A DNA stretch of 64,000 bases from JAVBKV01 sp031553885 (GCA_031553885.1 JAVBKV010000010.1:1-64000), one strand, 5' to 3'; counted from the first letter of the stretch, positions 1 to 7,711 are shown. The notes: a model not told the origin generated them from the letters alone. Translations and numbers: made by a program.

Positions 1-972
1 ATGGATAAAGGAGAAGTTTTAATATATCAAACACCTGATGGGAGTACCCAACTGGATGTGAAGTTAGACGGAGAAACCGTTTGGATTAACCGCCAACAAA
101 TGGCAGAGTTATTTTACAGAGATGTTAAAACCGTTGGTAAACATATTAACAATGCGTTAAAAGAGGAATTATCAGAAATTCCAGTTGTCGCAAAATTTGC
201 GACAACTGCTACTGATGGTAAAACTTACAAAATGGAATATTACAATCTTGACATGATTATTTCTGTTGGATACAGAGTTAAATCGAATCGAGGCATTCAA
301 TTTCGTATCTGGGCAAATAAAGTTTTGAAGGAATATCTTATAAAAGGTTATGCTATCAATCAACGAGCCAAAGCGGAGCAATTAGAAGATTTGAAGAACA
401 CGGTAAAACTTTTATCAAATGTAATCAATACCCAAAAACTGACAGCCGATGAAGCCACAGGATTGCTGAAAGTTATTACTGATTATACCTACGCTTTAGA
501 TACGTTGGACAGATATGATTACCAATCGCTTGGAATAGATTATACTACCAAAGAGGATACATTCATCGCAACTTACGAGAATGCGATGGAAGCCATAAAG
601 ATACTCCGGGATAAATTCGGCAGCGGAGGACTTTTTGCAAACGAAAAAGACCAATCGTTTAAAAGTTCCATCAATACAATTTACCAAACGTTTGGCGGAA
701 ATGATTTATATCCGAGCATTGAAGAGAAAGCAGCCATGTTACTCTATCTTGTGGTAAAGAACCATTCTTTTAGTGATGGGAATAAGCGTATTGCGGCATT
801 TCTGTTCCTGTGGTTCTTAGAGAATAATGGCATCCTGTATAAAAAAGATGGTTCAAGACTGATAGAGAATAACACTTTAGTTGCTCTTACTTTGATGATT
901 GCCGAAAGCCGGACGGAAGAAAAAGATGTGATGGTTAAAGTTGTGATTAACTTGATTAACCAGAATAATTAA
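1..972 (+). CDS. RhuM-family / Fic-Doc fusion protein
   Basis: The N-terminal part (about residues 1-115) matches the RhuM family, which is widespread in Bacteroidota and on mobile islands. The C-terminal part is a Fic/Doc domain with the motif HSFSDGNKR at residues 255-263, giving the Fic catalytic His255, the acidic Asp259 and Arg263. Fic domains transfer AMP or another phosphate-containing group to a target protein; here the target is unknown. The N-terminus (MDKGEVLIYQTPDG) looks complete, so the gene probably starts at the first base of the window, although its promoter lies outside. It belongs to the mobile element and could be a toxin, or a regulator of host functions. The fold assignments are firm; the biological role is inference. 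Confidence 0.85.
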   Translation: MDKGEVLIYQTPDGSTQLDVKLDGETVWINRQQMAELFYRDVKTVGKHINNALKEELSEIPVVAKFATTATDGKTYKMEYYNLDMIISVGYRVKSNRGIQFRIWANKVLKEYLIKGYAINQRAKAEQLEDLKNTVKLLSNVINTQKLTADEATGLLKVITDYTYALDTLDRYDYQSLGIDYTTKEDTFIATYENAMEAIKILRDKFGSGGLFANEKDQSFKSSINTIYQTFGGNDLYPSIEEKAAMLLYLVVKNHSFSDGNKRIAAFLFLWFLENNGILYKKDGSRLIENNTLVALTLMIAESRTEEKDVMVKVVINLINQNN

Positions 973-1290
973 TTTCTTTTTCATCCTGAAATACAAAGGT
1001 ATATTCCGAGAATAAAACATCAAGACCGGAGCCTCCGGTTGGTTATGCGGAAAATCTTCCTTTTTCGTACCTCAAAAGCGTATTTTCCGCATAAGTCTTG
1101 CTTTATTTATTCTCTCCATAGAAATGGTGTATATCAGTTGAAAAAAGGAAAAAATATGCAAATTTGGGCGTTCGCAAGTGACAATAGAGAGACAAATAGG
1201 TACAAATCAACGCAAAAGACACCATTTACTTGATAATTATTTGACGTTTCTTTAACTTTGCTTGGACGATAATCGCTGAAGCAACGTTTT
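973..1290. other. Intergenic region with inverted repeats and a promoter
   Basis: No convincing gene is seen here. The stretch holds a 7-bp hairpin (ACCGGAG/CTCCGGT, 1025-1039), a perfect 13-bp inverted repeat (TTATGCGGAAAAT at 1043-1055 and ATTTTCCGCATAA at 1082-1094), and a promoter near 1230-1260. An open frame across 1039-1233 overlaps these repeats and has no recognisable content. Confidence 0.5.
1230..1260 (+). promoter_or_regulatory. Bacteroidota-type promoter for the 1291 gene
   Basis: The -7 box TAACTTTG (1253-1260) fits TAnnTTTG exactly. A TTG trinucleotide at 1230-1232 lies 20 bases upstream, the usual place of the -33 element. The start codon at 1291 follows about 25 bases after the predicted transcription start. 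Confidence 0.6.
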
Positions 1291-2298
1291 ATGAACAAAA
1301 TTAGTTACATAAAAATATCACAACAGGAAGCAAACACCAAAATTTGGAATGCTTTGCTCCTGAAATATCAATCTATCAAGGGAAAAAACAAATTAGTAGG
1401 ATATTTATGGTTGCCGTTCGCTTGTGCCGGATTCGGTCTTATTGCTGTATTTGGTTGGTTTGCTTACCTGACCGTATTTTTTCAGGATGTTCGCTTCACT
1501 CCGCATTATCTACGAACTGCTATTAAGCATGATAAAATGACCACTGAACAAGCCAATGCCTTTTTACATTCACAGATGAAAAAATATAAGGAAAGTTTAT
1601 CTCATGGACATTTCTCTCTAAAAAGCCGGAGCAGCATAGAAGCCACATTTGAACTACTTTACAAAGAATACCCACTACAAGAACTCCCCAATGCAGAAAC
1701 TCAAAAAATTATATCCAATATTCAGGGCGTAAAAAATTCCGTTTCAGAAAATCTTGTTGAATTGAAACAGATTGTTTCAGAGGGGAATAGTGAAATCAAA
1801 ACAATCTCCCAATACACAAAAAAGAAAGATAAGGAAGAAGAAGCTGAGAAAATCCGAAAATCGAAACTTAAAGAAGATCTTGCCAAACAAAAGGTTTCCG
1901 ATTATAACAGAGAAAAAGGACGCATGCTTAATTCCTTTGAAGCTGATTTATCTGCTGAACAGCTTGATATATTAACTGAATGTTGTAACAAAGCGGCTAT
2001 CTTTACCCGGAAAATCGAAAAATGGGAACTAGAAGATATTCTTCTTTGCATACAAAAAGAACCCTTACAATTGGATGTAAACAAACATATTGCATTTCTA
2101 TTCAATGAATTAAAAGAACATAACCTGATATGCCATACATGGATGAGTGTTGCTGAAAGATATAGATGCTTCATATCAAAAAAAGGCAGTCCTATAACAT
2201 CGAAAGACTTATCTTCTGCTTTATCCAATGCGTCAACCATAAAGAAAGAGGTTGAAGATGAAATAAAGAACAGTATCAGCCGGATTATTTCAATATAA
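1291..2298 (+). CDS. Membrane-anchored coiled-coil protein of unknown function
   Basis: I do not recognise a named family. The 335-residue protein has one or two hydrophobic segments around residues 36-66 (rich in Leu, Phe, Ala and Trp) and a charged, probably coiled-coil stretch around residues 150-215 with many Lys and Glu. The C-terminal 120 residues look globular and soluble. It has its own promoter and is followed by a new promoter region before the HTH gene at 2492, so it is probably a single-gene unit within the mobile element. A role in replication, entry or defence cannot be assigned. Confidence 0.6.
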   Translation: MNKISYIKISQQEANTKIWNALLLKYQSIKGKNKLVGYLWLPFACAGFGLIAVFGWFAYLTVFFQDVRFTPHYLRTAIKHDKMTTEQANAFLHSQMKKYKESLSHGHFSLKSRSSIEATFELLYKEYPLQELPNAETQKIISNIQGVKNSVSENLVELKQIVSEGNSEIKTISQYTKKKDKEEEAEKIRKSKLKEDLAKQKVSDYNREKGRMLNSFEADLSAEQLDILTECCNKAAIFTRKIEKWELEDILLCIQKEPLQLDVNKHIAFLFNELKEHNLICHTWMSVAERYRCFISKKGSPITSKDLSSALSNASTIKKEVEDEIKNSISRIISI

Positions 2299-2491
2299 AC
2301 TTTCTATCCCATACAAGAATCAGTAGCCTGAGACTTATAGTCTTGGGCTTTTTATTTGGCAATAATTGTCAAAACATTGGTCGATAAGACTAATACATTG
2401 GTGGTTAAATTTTCCATTGATTAGATGATCTTTCTTTGCAGTCGAAAGGTAGTCGCGACACCTGATTGTATCATTTTAAAAATCATTTTGT

Positions 2492-2782
2492 ATGGAAAAT
2501 AATCTAATAGAAAAGCGTTTGGAGAAGATAGAAAGTCTGCTTCTCGGACAAAAAGATGTATTCACTTTCGATGAATGCTGCCAATACACAGGTATATCGA
2601 AGACCTACATGTACAAATTAACCTGTACGAACAAAATTCCTCATTTTAAGCCTCACGGTAAGACCATTTATTTCAGTAAGGAAGAAATAGACCAATGGTT
2701 GATGAAGAATCCTATTAAGACGGCAGAACAACGAGAACAGGAAGCAGCAACTTATGTTGTGACTCGCAGTCGAAAGCGATAA
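2492..2782 (+). CDS. Helix-turn-helix excisionase-family protein
   Basis: This 96-residue protein has a short N-terminal coiled segment followed by an HTH_17/MerR-like winged helix. The pattern is FTFDECCQYTGISKTYMYKLT, then a wing with KPHGKTIYF and a helix SKEEIDQWL, which is the standard signature of excisionase-type DNA-binding proteins of Bacteroides mobilizable elements. It is the first gene of the replication/mobilization block and is separated by only 3 bases from the next gene. In related elements such proteins bind near origins or attachment sites or regulate the following genes; which applies here is not visible. Confidence 0.75.
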   Translation: MENNLIEKRLEKIESLLLGQKDVFTFDECCQYTGISKTYMYKLTCTNKIPHFKPHGKTIYFSKEEIDQWLMKNPIKTAEQREQEAATYVVTRSRKR

Positions 2783-2785
2783 GCC

Positions 2786-3211
2786 ATGAACTACATCGAA
2801 CTGATAAATAACTTTTGGCGAGTGGATGAGCAGAAAGGGTTTAACGGAAATGAGACACGCCTGTACTTTTTCCTGTTACAACTTGCCAATCGTTTTTTCT
2901 GGGAGAAAGAATGGTTCGAATACGGAGATGATAAGGTAAAAGCCTATGTCGGAATTTCTTCGGCTGTGTTGCGAACAGCACGGAATAATCTGAAAGAAGC
3001 TTTACTTATTGATTTCATTGCTGGAGGTCAGGGATATAGGGTAAAGACAAGGTATAAAATATTGACACCTAATCAGAACCCTATTCCGACATCTAACCCC
3101 GAATCATTATATAATAAAACAAAGACAAAAACTAATTATTCTAATTCATCAAAAAATGAAAGATTTTCAAAAAGAGAATTTGTTGCCTCAGGCAGTGACT
3201 TCGATGAATAA
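2786..3211 (+). CDS. Replication-initiation-like winged-helix protein
   Basis: The 141-residue product begins with a region (MNYIELINNFWRVDEQKGF, aromatic-rich segment about residues 25-45) typical of small primosomal or DnaD-like proteins that precede a DnaC-like ATPase in Bacteroides mobile elements. The C-terminal 45 residues are low-complexity, rich in Asn, Thr, Ser and Lys, and probably disordered. Its stop codon overlaps the likely start of the ATPase gene (ATG at 3204), which suggests translational coupling. The function is inferred from context and a general resemblance, not from a catalytic motif. Confidence 0.55.
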   Translation: MNYIELINNFWRVDEQKGFNGNETRLYFFLLQLANRFFWEKEWFEYGDDKVKAYVGISSAVLRTARNNLKEALLIDFIAGGQGYRVKTRYKILTPNQNPIPTSNPESLYNKTKTKTNYSNSSKNERFSKREFVASGSDFDE

Positions 3212-3881
3212 ACTGGATATATGTATGGAGACATTAAAAGCTCGTTTTGCTAGTGAAAAAAAAGAGAACGAATTGTTGCGTTTCCCTTTTCCTTTCGAAT
3301 ATGGAGAGTATAAGCTGTTGCTCGCTCAGAGTGCAAATGTCATATTGGAAAAACGGAGGGAGAAAAATTTGTTTGTTTTCGATGACAAAAACGAGCCGGT
3401 TATCAAACAACTCTACCTATATCTGAGAAAGGATGAACGTTTTTCAGGCGATATGCGAAAAGGAGTTATGCTTGTCGGGAAATATGGTTGCGGGAAAACT
3501 TTGATTATGCAGGCAATGGCTGAGATGTATAATTCCGTGATTTACTCCCTGCATATACAACGACCTTTGTTGAAGTTCTTCAAATCGTCTGAATTGATAA
3601 GCATACTAAAAGAAAAACCAGTTAAAAGTTTTTCCCGGATGCCGTTGATTATTGATGAGTTTGGGAGAGAACCCAAACAAGTCATGGATTTTGGCAACCT
3701 GAGGAGTCCGATGATTGAACTTTTATGCGAACGTTACGATACTGGAGCATGGACTCATGGGATAAGTAATTTTACCCTTGACACCCTCTGTTCAGAAAAT
3801 CAATACGGTAAAATGACCGGAGATAGACTGAAATCCATGTTCAATTTTATTGAACTGAAAGGTGAAAGTCGAAGGAAATAA
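3204..3881 (+). CDS. DnaC-like AAA+ ATPase (helicase-loader type)
   Basis: The protein has a Walker A motif GKYGCGKT at about residues 92-99 and a Walker B LIIDEFG about 55 residues later, as in the DnaC/IstB class of AAA+ ATPases. It would load or remodel a replicative helicase for element replication or single-strand conversion. The open frame extends to an ATG at 3156, but I prefer ATG 3204 because it overlaps the previous gene's stop by a few bases and begins MNKLDICMETLK; this gives 225 residues. A hairpin with a T run follows the gene at 3898-3917. Confidence 0.75.
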   Translation: MNKLDICMETLKARFASEKKENELLRFPFPFEYGEYKLLLAQSANVILEKRREKNLFVFDDKNEPVIKQLYLYLRKDERFSGDMRKGVMLVGKYGCGKTLIMQAMAEMYNSVIYSLHIQRPLLKFFKSSELISILKEKPVKSFSRMPLIIDEFGREPKQVMDFGNLRSPMIELLCERYDTGAWTHGISNFTLDTLCSENQYGKMTGDRLKSMFNFIELKGESRRK

Positions 3882-3897
3882 TAAATAATCATGTAGA

Positions 3898-3917
3898 CCG
3901 TAGGCTCTACGGTTTTT
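3898..3917 (+). terminator. Hairpin plus T5, terminator or attenuator before the mob genes
   Basis: CCGTAG (3898-3903), loop GCT, CTACGG (3907-3912), then TTTTT. The perfect 6-bp GC-containing stem and T tract look like an intrinsic terminator closing the replication genes, or limiting read-through into the mobilization genes. Confidence 0.6.
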
Positions 3918-3920
3918 AGC

Positions 3921-3963
3921 GGAGCAAGTTTATGTTCCGGTATGCCCGGAACCCACTTGCTCC
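3921..3963. other. Candidate origin of transfer (nested inverted repeats)
   Basis: Two nested perfect inverted repeats stand immediately upstream of the mobilization genes: outer GGAGCAAGT (3921-3929) with ACTTGCTCC (3955-3963), inner GTTCCGG (3934-3940) with CCGGAAC (3946-3952). oriT sites of Bacteroides mobilizable elements characteristically sit just 5' of the MobC-like/relaxase pair and contain inverted repeats. The nick site cannot be identified from sequence alone. Confidence 0.5.
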
Positions 3964-4030
3964 CTGCTTTAGAACGCGCAGGGAGGTTCATCCCGTTGGT
4001 CTGATTGTACAAATTTCAAAAGAAAATATC

Positions 4031-4381
4031 ATGTCGAAAAATAATAAGAAAGGAGGTAGACCTCCGAAAGAAATCGGTCGGAAAAGAGTGTACCGGATCA
4101 ATCTGAAGCTGATAACAGAGGAATATTATTCTCTTATCGCTAAGGTAAGAGGTGCAAAAACGACAATCAGCGATTTTGTCCGCGAGTGTTTGAAAAAAGG
4201 ATATGTAAGGGAACGGTTGAACGTGGAGCAAGTTGATTGCATCCGTAAACTTTGCGGAATGGCAAACAACCTGAACCAGATTGCTCGCAGGGCAAACGCT
4301 CAAGGTTATCTTTCCGTTGATTCGGAATGCCGGATATTGGTTGGAAAGATTGACGAAATTATCAAACAAATGGAACAATGA
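4031..4381 (+). CDS. MobC-like relaxosome accessory protein (ribbon-helix-helix)
   Basis: The 116-residue protein is basic at its N-terminus (KKGGRPPKEIGRKRVYRINLK). It then shows a ribbon-helix-helix-like segment and the C-terminal signature GMANNLNQIARRAN, which is characteristic of the MobC mobilization family. Such proteins bind oriT and help the relaxase to open the strand. ATG 4031 is preferred to upstream in-frame codons because those would run through the oriT-like repeats. The gene overlaps the relaxase start by 4 bases (ATGA), so both are translated together. Some Bacteroides literature names this gene mobA and the relaxase mobB, so I give no symbol. Confidence 0.85.
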   Translation: MSKNNKKGGRPPKEIGRKRVYRINLKLITEEYYSLIAKVRGAKTTISDFVRECLKKGYVRERLNVEQVDCIRKLCGMANNLNQIARRANAQGYLSVDSECRILVGKIDEIIKQMEQ

Positions 4382-5304
4382 TGGCGAAAATATCAAAAGG
4401 CTGTGGCTTCAAAGGCGTTCTCAACTATATTTTGGATAGTCAAAAGGAAACAAAGGTTCTGGATGCTGAAGGAGTGAGGCTGAAAAACAAAGATTCTGTT
4501 ATCCAAAGTTTTATTGCACAGGCAAAGTTGAATCCGAAACTGGGAAAATCTGTCGGTCATATTTCATTGGATTTTTCTGCACAGGATAAAAGTAAAGTTA
4601 CAGATGAACTGATGGTTAAGGTTGCCCGCGAATACATGCAGAAAATGGGAATTGTTAATACCCAGTATATCGTTGCCCGGCATCATGACAAGGAACATCC
4701 GCATATTCATCTCTGCTTTAACCGTGTGGATAATCAGTGTAAAACGATTTCGGACAAGAACGACCGTTTCCGAAGTGAAAAGATTTGCAAAGAACTGACC
4801 GAAAAATACGGATTATACTTTGCCACTGGAAAAGAGAATGTAAAAATGCATCGTTTGAAAGAGCCGGATAAGACGAAATATGAAATTTATCAGGAATTAA
4901 ACAAACTGCTTCCAAAATGTAAGGATTGGAAACAGTTGATTTCTTCTCTGGATAAAATGAATACCGGCGTGCAATTCAAGTACAAGGGAAAGACCGATGA
5001 AAAACAAGGCATTATCTTTTCTAAAAACGGATATTCCTTTAACGGTTCCAAAGTTGACCGCATGTTCAGTTATTCGAAAATTGATTATCAGTTACACCAA
5101 AACGATAAATCTCAAAAAGAAACAGCTTTTCAGCAATCAATTAGGCAGGATAATCATACTTCCGGCCAATCTTCGATATTGGAAAGTGCAGTATCTACTT
5201 TGGGTGGTCTATTTGATATACAGCCGTCGCCCAGCTACGATGAGAATGAAGCGGAAGCCTTACGGTTACGTAAGAAGAAAAAGAAAAAAGGAAGGAGTTT
5301 ATAA
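4378..5304 (+). CDS. Relaxase / mobilization nuclease
   Basis: This 308-residue protein is a Relaxase-family (PF03432-type) nicking enzyme. It contains GHISLDFS, where histidine and acidic residues are conserved in the family, and the metal-binding triad motif RHHDKEHPHIHL, with His107, His109 and His111, followed by FNRV. It would nick oriT, attach covalently to the 5' end and pilot the strand through a type IV channel supplied by a co-resident conjugative element. No coupling protein or channel genes are present in the window, so the element is mobilizable rather than self-transmissible as far as can be seen. The C-terminus ends in a run of Lys and Arg. Confidence 0.92.
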   Translation: MMAKISKGCGFKGVLNYILDSQKETKVLDAEGVRLKNKDSVIQSFIAQAKLNPKLGKSVGHISLDFSAQDKSKVTDELMVKVAREYMQKMGIVNTQYIVARHHDKEHPHIHLCFNRVDNQCKTISDKNDRFRSEKICKELTEKYGLYFATGKENVKMHRLKEPDKTKYEIYQELNKLLPKCKDWKQLISSLDKMNTGVQFKYKGKTDEKQGIIFSKNGYSFNGSKVDRMFSYSKIDYQLHQNDKSQKETAFQQSIRQDNHTSGQSSILESAVSTLGGLFDIQPSPSYDENEAEALRLRKKKKKKGRSL

Positions 5305-5322
5305 ACTTAAAAAAACAATTTT

Positions 5323-5901
5323 ATGAATACGAATGAAGTATCAATGATAAGTGTCATGTTTGAGGAAATCAAAAAGTTAATCAAAAAGTCCGAAAACCGG
5401 GAACAAAGCACTGTCAGCCCACCAGATTTATCAGGTATAGAAAGTAAAGTCAACCAATCGGAAGAACGGTTATTGTCAAAACTGGATGAAATCAAAGAAT
5501 TCATTTCTCATCCCGCACCACAAAAACATTTTCACCGGATAAGTATCGACATTGCATCCTCATGGGTGTTTATCGCCTTGATTTCCCTGTCTTTGCTTGT
5601 AATTTGCTCTATCGGTATCAATATCAGTCAGCAGAATAAAAACGGGAAATTACGATATAATGACTTGAAATACCGTTATATCCGAATGACTAATGGGATA
5701 AGTCCAGAAGACTTGAATTTATTGGAGAATATTTTTAGAAATCCTGATAATAACAAAGTTATCAATAGAATACGCACCGATGTGGAAACTTATGAACAAA
5801 AAATAAAGGAACAGGCAGAAAAGCTTCAGCAGATGAACCGGGATAGTAGCGATGTTCAGCAGCTGCAGAAAGAGATCAATGATCTAAAAGTAGGAAAATA
5901 A
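5323..5901 (+). CDS. Membrane protein of the mobilization operon
   Basis: The 192-residue product has an N-terminal charged region that includes a putative coiled coil (residues 1-65), one transmembrane segment around residues 83-105 (VFIALISLSLLVICSIGI) and a C-terminal coiled-coil tail with repeated Gln/Glu/Lys. It lies 18 bases downstream of the relaxase and ends just before a strong terminator, so it is the third gene of the mob operon. Proteins in this position are common in Bacteroides mobilizable elements, but I know no biochemical role. Docking of the relaxosome to the membrane is one possibility. Confidence 0.6.
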   Translation: MNTNEVSMISVMFEEIKKLIKKSENREQSTVSPPDLSGIESKVNQSEERLLSKLDEIKEFISHPAPQKHFHRISIDIASSWVFIALISLSLLVICSIGINISQQNKNGKLRYNDLKYRYIRMTNGISPEDLNLLENIFRNPDNNKVINRIRTDVETYEQKIKEQAEKLQQMNRDSSDVQQLQKEINDLKVGK

Positions 5902-5914
5902 CGATTCGTTTGAG

Positions 5915-5953
5915 GAAACGTCCTCTTTCACAATGGAACAGAGGACGTTTCTT
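5915..5953. terminator. Bidirectional terminator after the mob operon
   Basis: A perfect 12-bp stem, GAAACGTCCTCT (5915-5926) with AGAGGACGTTTC (5940-5951), separates the mob operon from the convergent gene at 5962-6195. A few T residues follow on the plus strand and AT-rich sequence on the minus strand. Confidence 0.75.
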
Positions 5954-5961
5954 ATTAAAGA

Positions 5962-6195
5962 TTACGCTTTCTCACATTCCGGCAAAATATCCCGTAATGT
6001 TCTTAAATGAAACACAAATTGGTTGGCTTGTTCATGTATGCTGTCGCCATCAGATTGCATGAGTTGAATTAATATCGAAACATAATCAAATATCAATTCA
6101 TCTAATAATTGAGCAAATTCCGAAGGAGCAATATTTTCGGAAAAGAACGGTATTAGCGGTTCTAAATTAATTTCCTGTTTTTGTATATTTTCCAT
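5962..6195 (-). CDS. Small conserved-type hypothetical protein
   Basis: The likely start is ATG at 6195 (MENIQKQEINLEPLIPFF), giving 77 residues; the longer frame to 6225 begins with TTG inside a palindrome. The protein is acidic and helical with no motif that I recognise. It is convergent with the mob operon across a shared terminator and is preceded by a palindrome (CCTGATTG/CAATCAGG, 6212-6230) and two possible minus-strand promoters. It could be a regulator or antitoxin-like protein, but nothing shows this directly. Confidence 0.5.
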   Translation of the reverse strand: MENIQKQEINLEPLIPFFSENIAPSEFAQLLDELIFDYVSILIQLMQSDGDSIHEQANQFVFHLRTLRDILPECEKA

Positions 6196-6211
6196 AAATG
6201 TCCGTATTAAG

Positions 6212-6230
6212 CCTGATTGTTTCAATCAGG
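6212..6230. repeat. Palindrome upstream of the small minus-strand gene
   Basis: CCTGATTG, loop TTT, CAATCAGG: a perfect 8-bp inverted repeat, 17 bases upstream of the start codon at 6195. It could be an operator or a leader hairpin. Confidence 0.45.
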
Positions 6231-6331
6231 TAAATAATTAATCGCATAACTAAGTTTTGATTATCTGCATTCTATAAACCTTAACCGATTGTACGGACTG
6301 ACAATACGGATAAAAACAGAACGTTACGACA

Positions 6332-6408
6332 AATATAGTGAAAGCCGAGAGGCAAGTCAAGCTTGCTTGAACTTGTCCGAGGCGCATCCTATATTCTACA
6401 AATATACA
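6332..6408 (-). promoter_or_regulatory. Twin minus-strand -7 boxes flanking a bulged hairpin
   Basis: TATATTTG occurs twice on the minus strand, at 6401-6408 and 6332-6339 (CAAATATA on plus). Between them lies a GC-richer hairpin-forming stretch (6352-6381, CAAGTCAAGC against GCTTGAACTTG). Transcripts would run toward the gene at 5962-6195. The layout resembles an intergenic element that I recall from Bacteroides genomes, but this was not searched. Confidence 0.4.
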
Positions 6409-6448
6409 AATTGCCCCGGAATGTTAAATACTTTTTCCGGTTTTTTCG

Positions 6449-6456
6449 TAACTTTG
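6449..6456 (+). promoter_or_regulatory. -7 box for the MNT-HEPN gene
   Basis: TAACTTTG fits the TAnnTTTG consensus exactly and ends 32 bases before the start codon at 6489. No clear -33 element is seen. Confidence 0.55.
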
Positions 6457-6488
6457 TGTTTTAATATCTTAGAAATAAACGAATTCCT

Positions 6489-7376
6489 ATGAAGAAGTCC
6501 ATTGCATATTTGCCTAAGCAAAAGCAGGAAGAACTGAATTTTCTTGTCGATTTGATAAAGAAACGGATTCCGCATGCCGAAATGATTATTCTTTACGGAA
6601 GTTATGCCCGGAACAAATATGTGGACTATGACGAAAAATTCGAATTCGGAAAGCTTCAATTTTACGTAAGCGATTACGACATTCTGGTTGTTTCCAGTGG
6701 AGTATCCGATAGTAGTGTAGGAAAAGTATTGGATAATATCGAAGCGATTTATTACAAGCAAGCTAAAGACCCAGACAGGCAGCCTCCTATACAGTTTATT
6801 AATGATGATATAAAGAAGTTGAATAAAGACCTTTCCGAAGGTAGATATTTCTATACCCAAGTGAAAGAAGAAGGAGTTATCCTTTACGACAGCGGAAAGT
6901 TTAAGCTTGCCAGGAAAAGGAAACTTCATTATGATGAAATAAAACAGCAGGCGGAGGAGTATTTTGAAGATAAATTTAAAAAAGCTAATGAATTTTATCA
7001 TACAGCAAAACTTGTATGTAATGAAAAATATTACCAATTAGCATCTTTTCAACTTCATCAAGCCTGTGAAAATTACTATTATGCCATTCGTTTAGTCTAT
7101 ACTCAAGAGAATAATAAACAACACAATCTTTCCAAGCTTTCGGGTTCAGTCAAAAAATATTCCGATGAATTTATTAAAGTCTTTCCGCAGGACACAGCAG
7201 AAGAAAAACGACTTTTCAACCTGATAAAAGCTGCTTATGTGGAGGGTCGGTATAATCCTGATTTTCTAGTGACGAAAGAGGATATTGAAGCACTTGTTCC
7301 GAAAGTGGAGATGTTGAGGGATATCGCGAAGAGAATTTGTGAGGAGAGGATTAAGGAGTATGGGGAGATGAAGTGA
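6489..7376 (+). CDS. Nucleotidyltransferase-HEPN fusion protein
   Basis: The N-terminal part is a minimal nucleotidyltransferase (MNT) domain with GSYAR at residues 37-41 and the catalytic pair in SDYD (Asp62, Asp64). The C-terminal half, roughly residues 150-290, is a HEPN domain (helical, ASFQLHQACENYYYAIRL). In two-gene systems MNT is the antitoxin that AMPylates the HEPN RNase toxin; here both are in one chain. I do not see a clean R-x4-6-H RNase motif in the HEPN part, so it may be a substrate-binding rather than a nuclease type. The gene has its own promoter and stands alone in the cargo region of the mobile element. Confidence 0.8.
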   Translation: MKKSIAYLPKQKQEELNFLVDLIKKRIPHAEMIILYGSYARNKYVDYDEKFEFGKLQFYVSDYDILVVSSGVSDSSVGKVLDNIEAIYYKQAKDPDRQPPIQFINDDIKKLNKDLSEGRYFYTQVKEEGVILYDSGKFKLARKRKLHYDEIKQQAEEYFEDKFKKANEFYHTAKLVCNEKYYQLASFQLHQACENYYYAIRLVYTQENNKQHNLSKLSGSVKKYSDEFIKVFPQDTAEEKRLFNLIKAAYVEGRYNPDFLVTKEDIEALVPKVEMLRDIAKRICEERIKEYGEMK

Positions 7377-7624
7377 AATGACATGTAATACTCTCGATAT
7401 TAATATATAGACTTCAAACAATTCAATCAAAAAAGAAACGAACTAAATACTCTTCTCTCTGAGAGCGATGATTTCTTCAAACAATTTGGGAGACTGGACA
7501 ATACCATGCATTCTAATGGAGTTATTCCAAAAAATATAAGGAATCTCAAATCTATTCAATTTGACAAATACAATTTTTTCAGAAAATTATATGCCGAAAA
7601 ATACAATATTCAAATAAAATTATA

Positions 7625-7632
7625 TATATTTG
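7625..7632 (+). promoter_or_regulatory. -7 box for the 7712-9441 operon
   Basis: TATATTTG matches the consensus and predicts a transcription start near 7639, so the mRNA would begin immediately before the hairpin at 7644. Confidence 0.5.
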
Positions 7633-7643
7633 CATCGAAAAAA

Positions 7644-7690
7644 TATCCTTGCGGTAACAAGGATACTTTTTCTGCTTGGCAACAACCAAG
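7644..7690 (+). promoter_or_regulatory. Tandem hairpins in the 5' leader
   Basis: TATCCTTG (7644-7651) pairs with CAAGGATA (7658-7665), followed by CTTTTT. A second hairpin CTTGG (7675-7679)/CCAAG (7686-7690) follows. The first could work as a terminator or attenuator in the leader of the putative toxin-antitoxin-like operon. Confidence 0.45.
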
Positions 7691-7711
7691 ACTTTATTTA
7701 ATAAAAAAATT

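Larger units (their letters stand above)
7377..7711. other. Non-coding stretch with structured leader
   Basis: The first 240 bases show no gene that I can support. The last 90 hold a promoter (7625-7632) and two consecutive hairpins that form the leader of the next operon. Confidence 0.45.

Noticed and set aside
1039..1233. 64-residue ORF at 1039-1233
   Set aside because: It overlaps an inverted repeat and lacks start context and family resemblance.
3932..4030. Extended MobC-like frame from 3932
   Set aside because: It would translate the nested inverted repeats; homology begins at ATG 4031.
6196..6225. TTG start at 6225 for the small minus-strand gene
   Set aside because: It lies in a palindrome, and ATG 6195 gives a plausible start.
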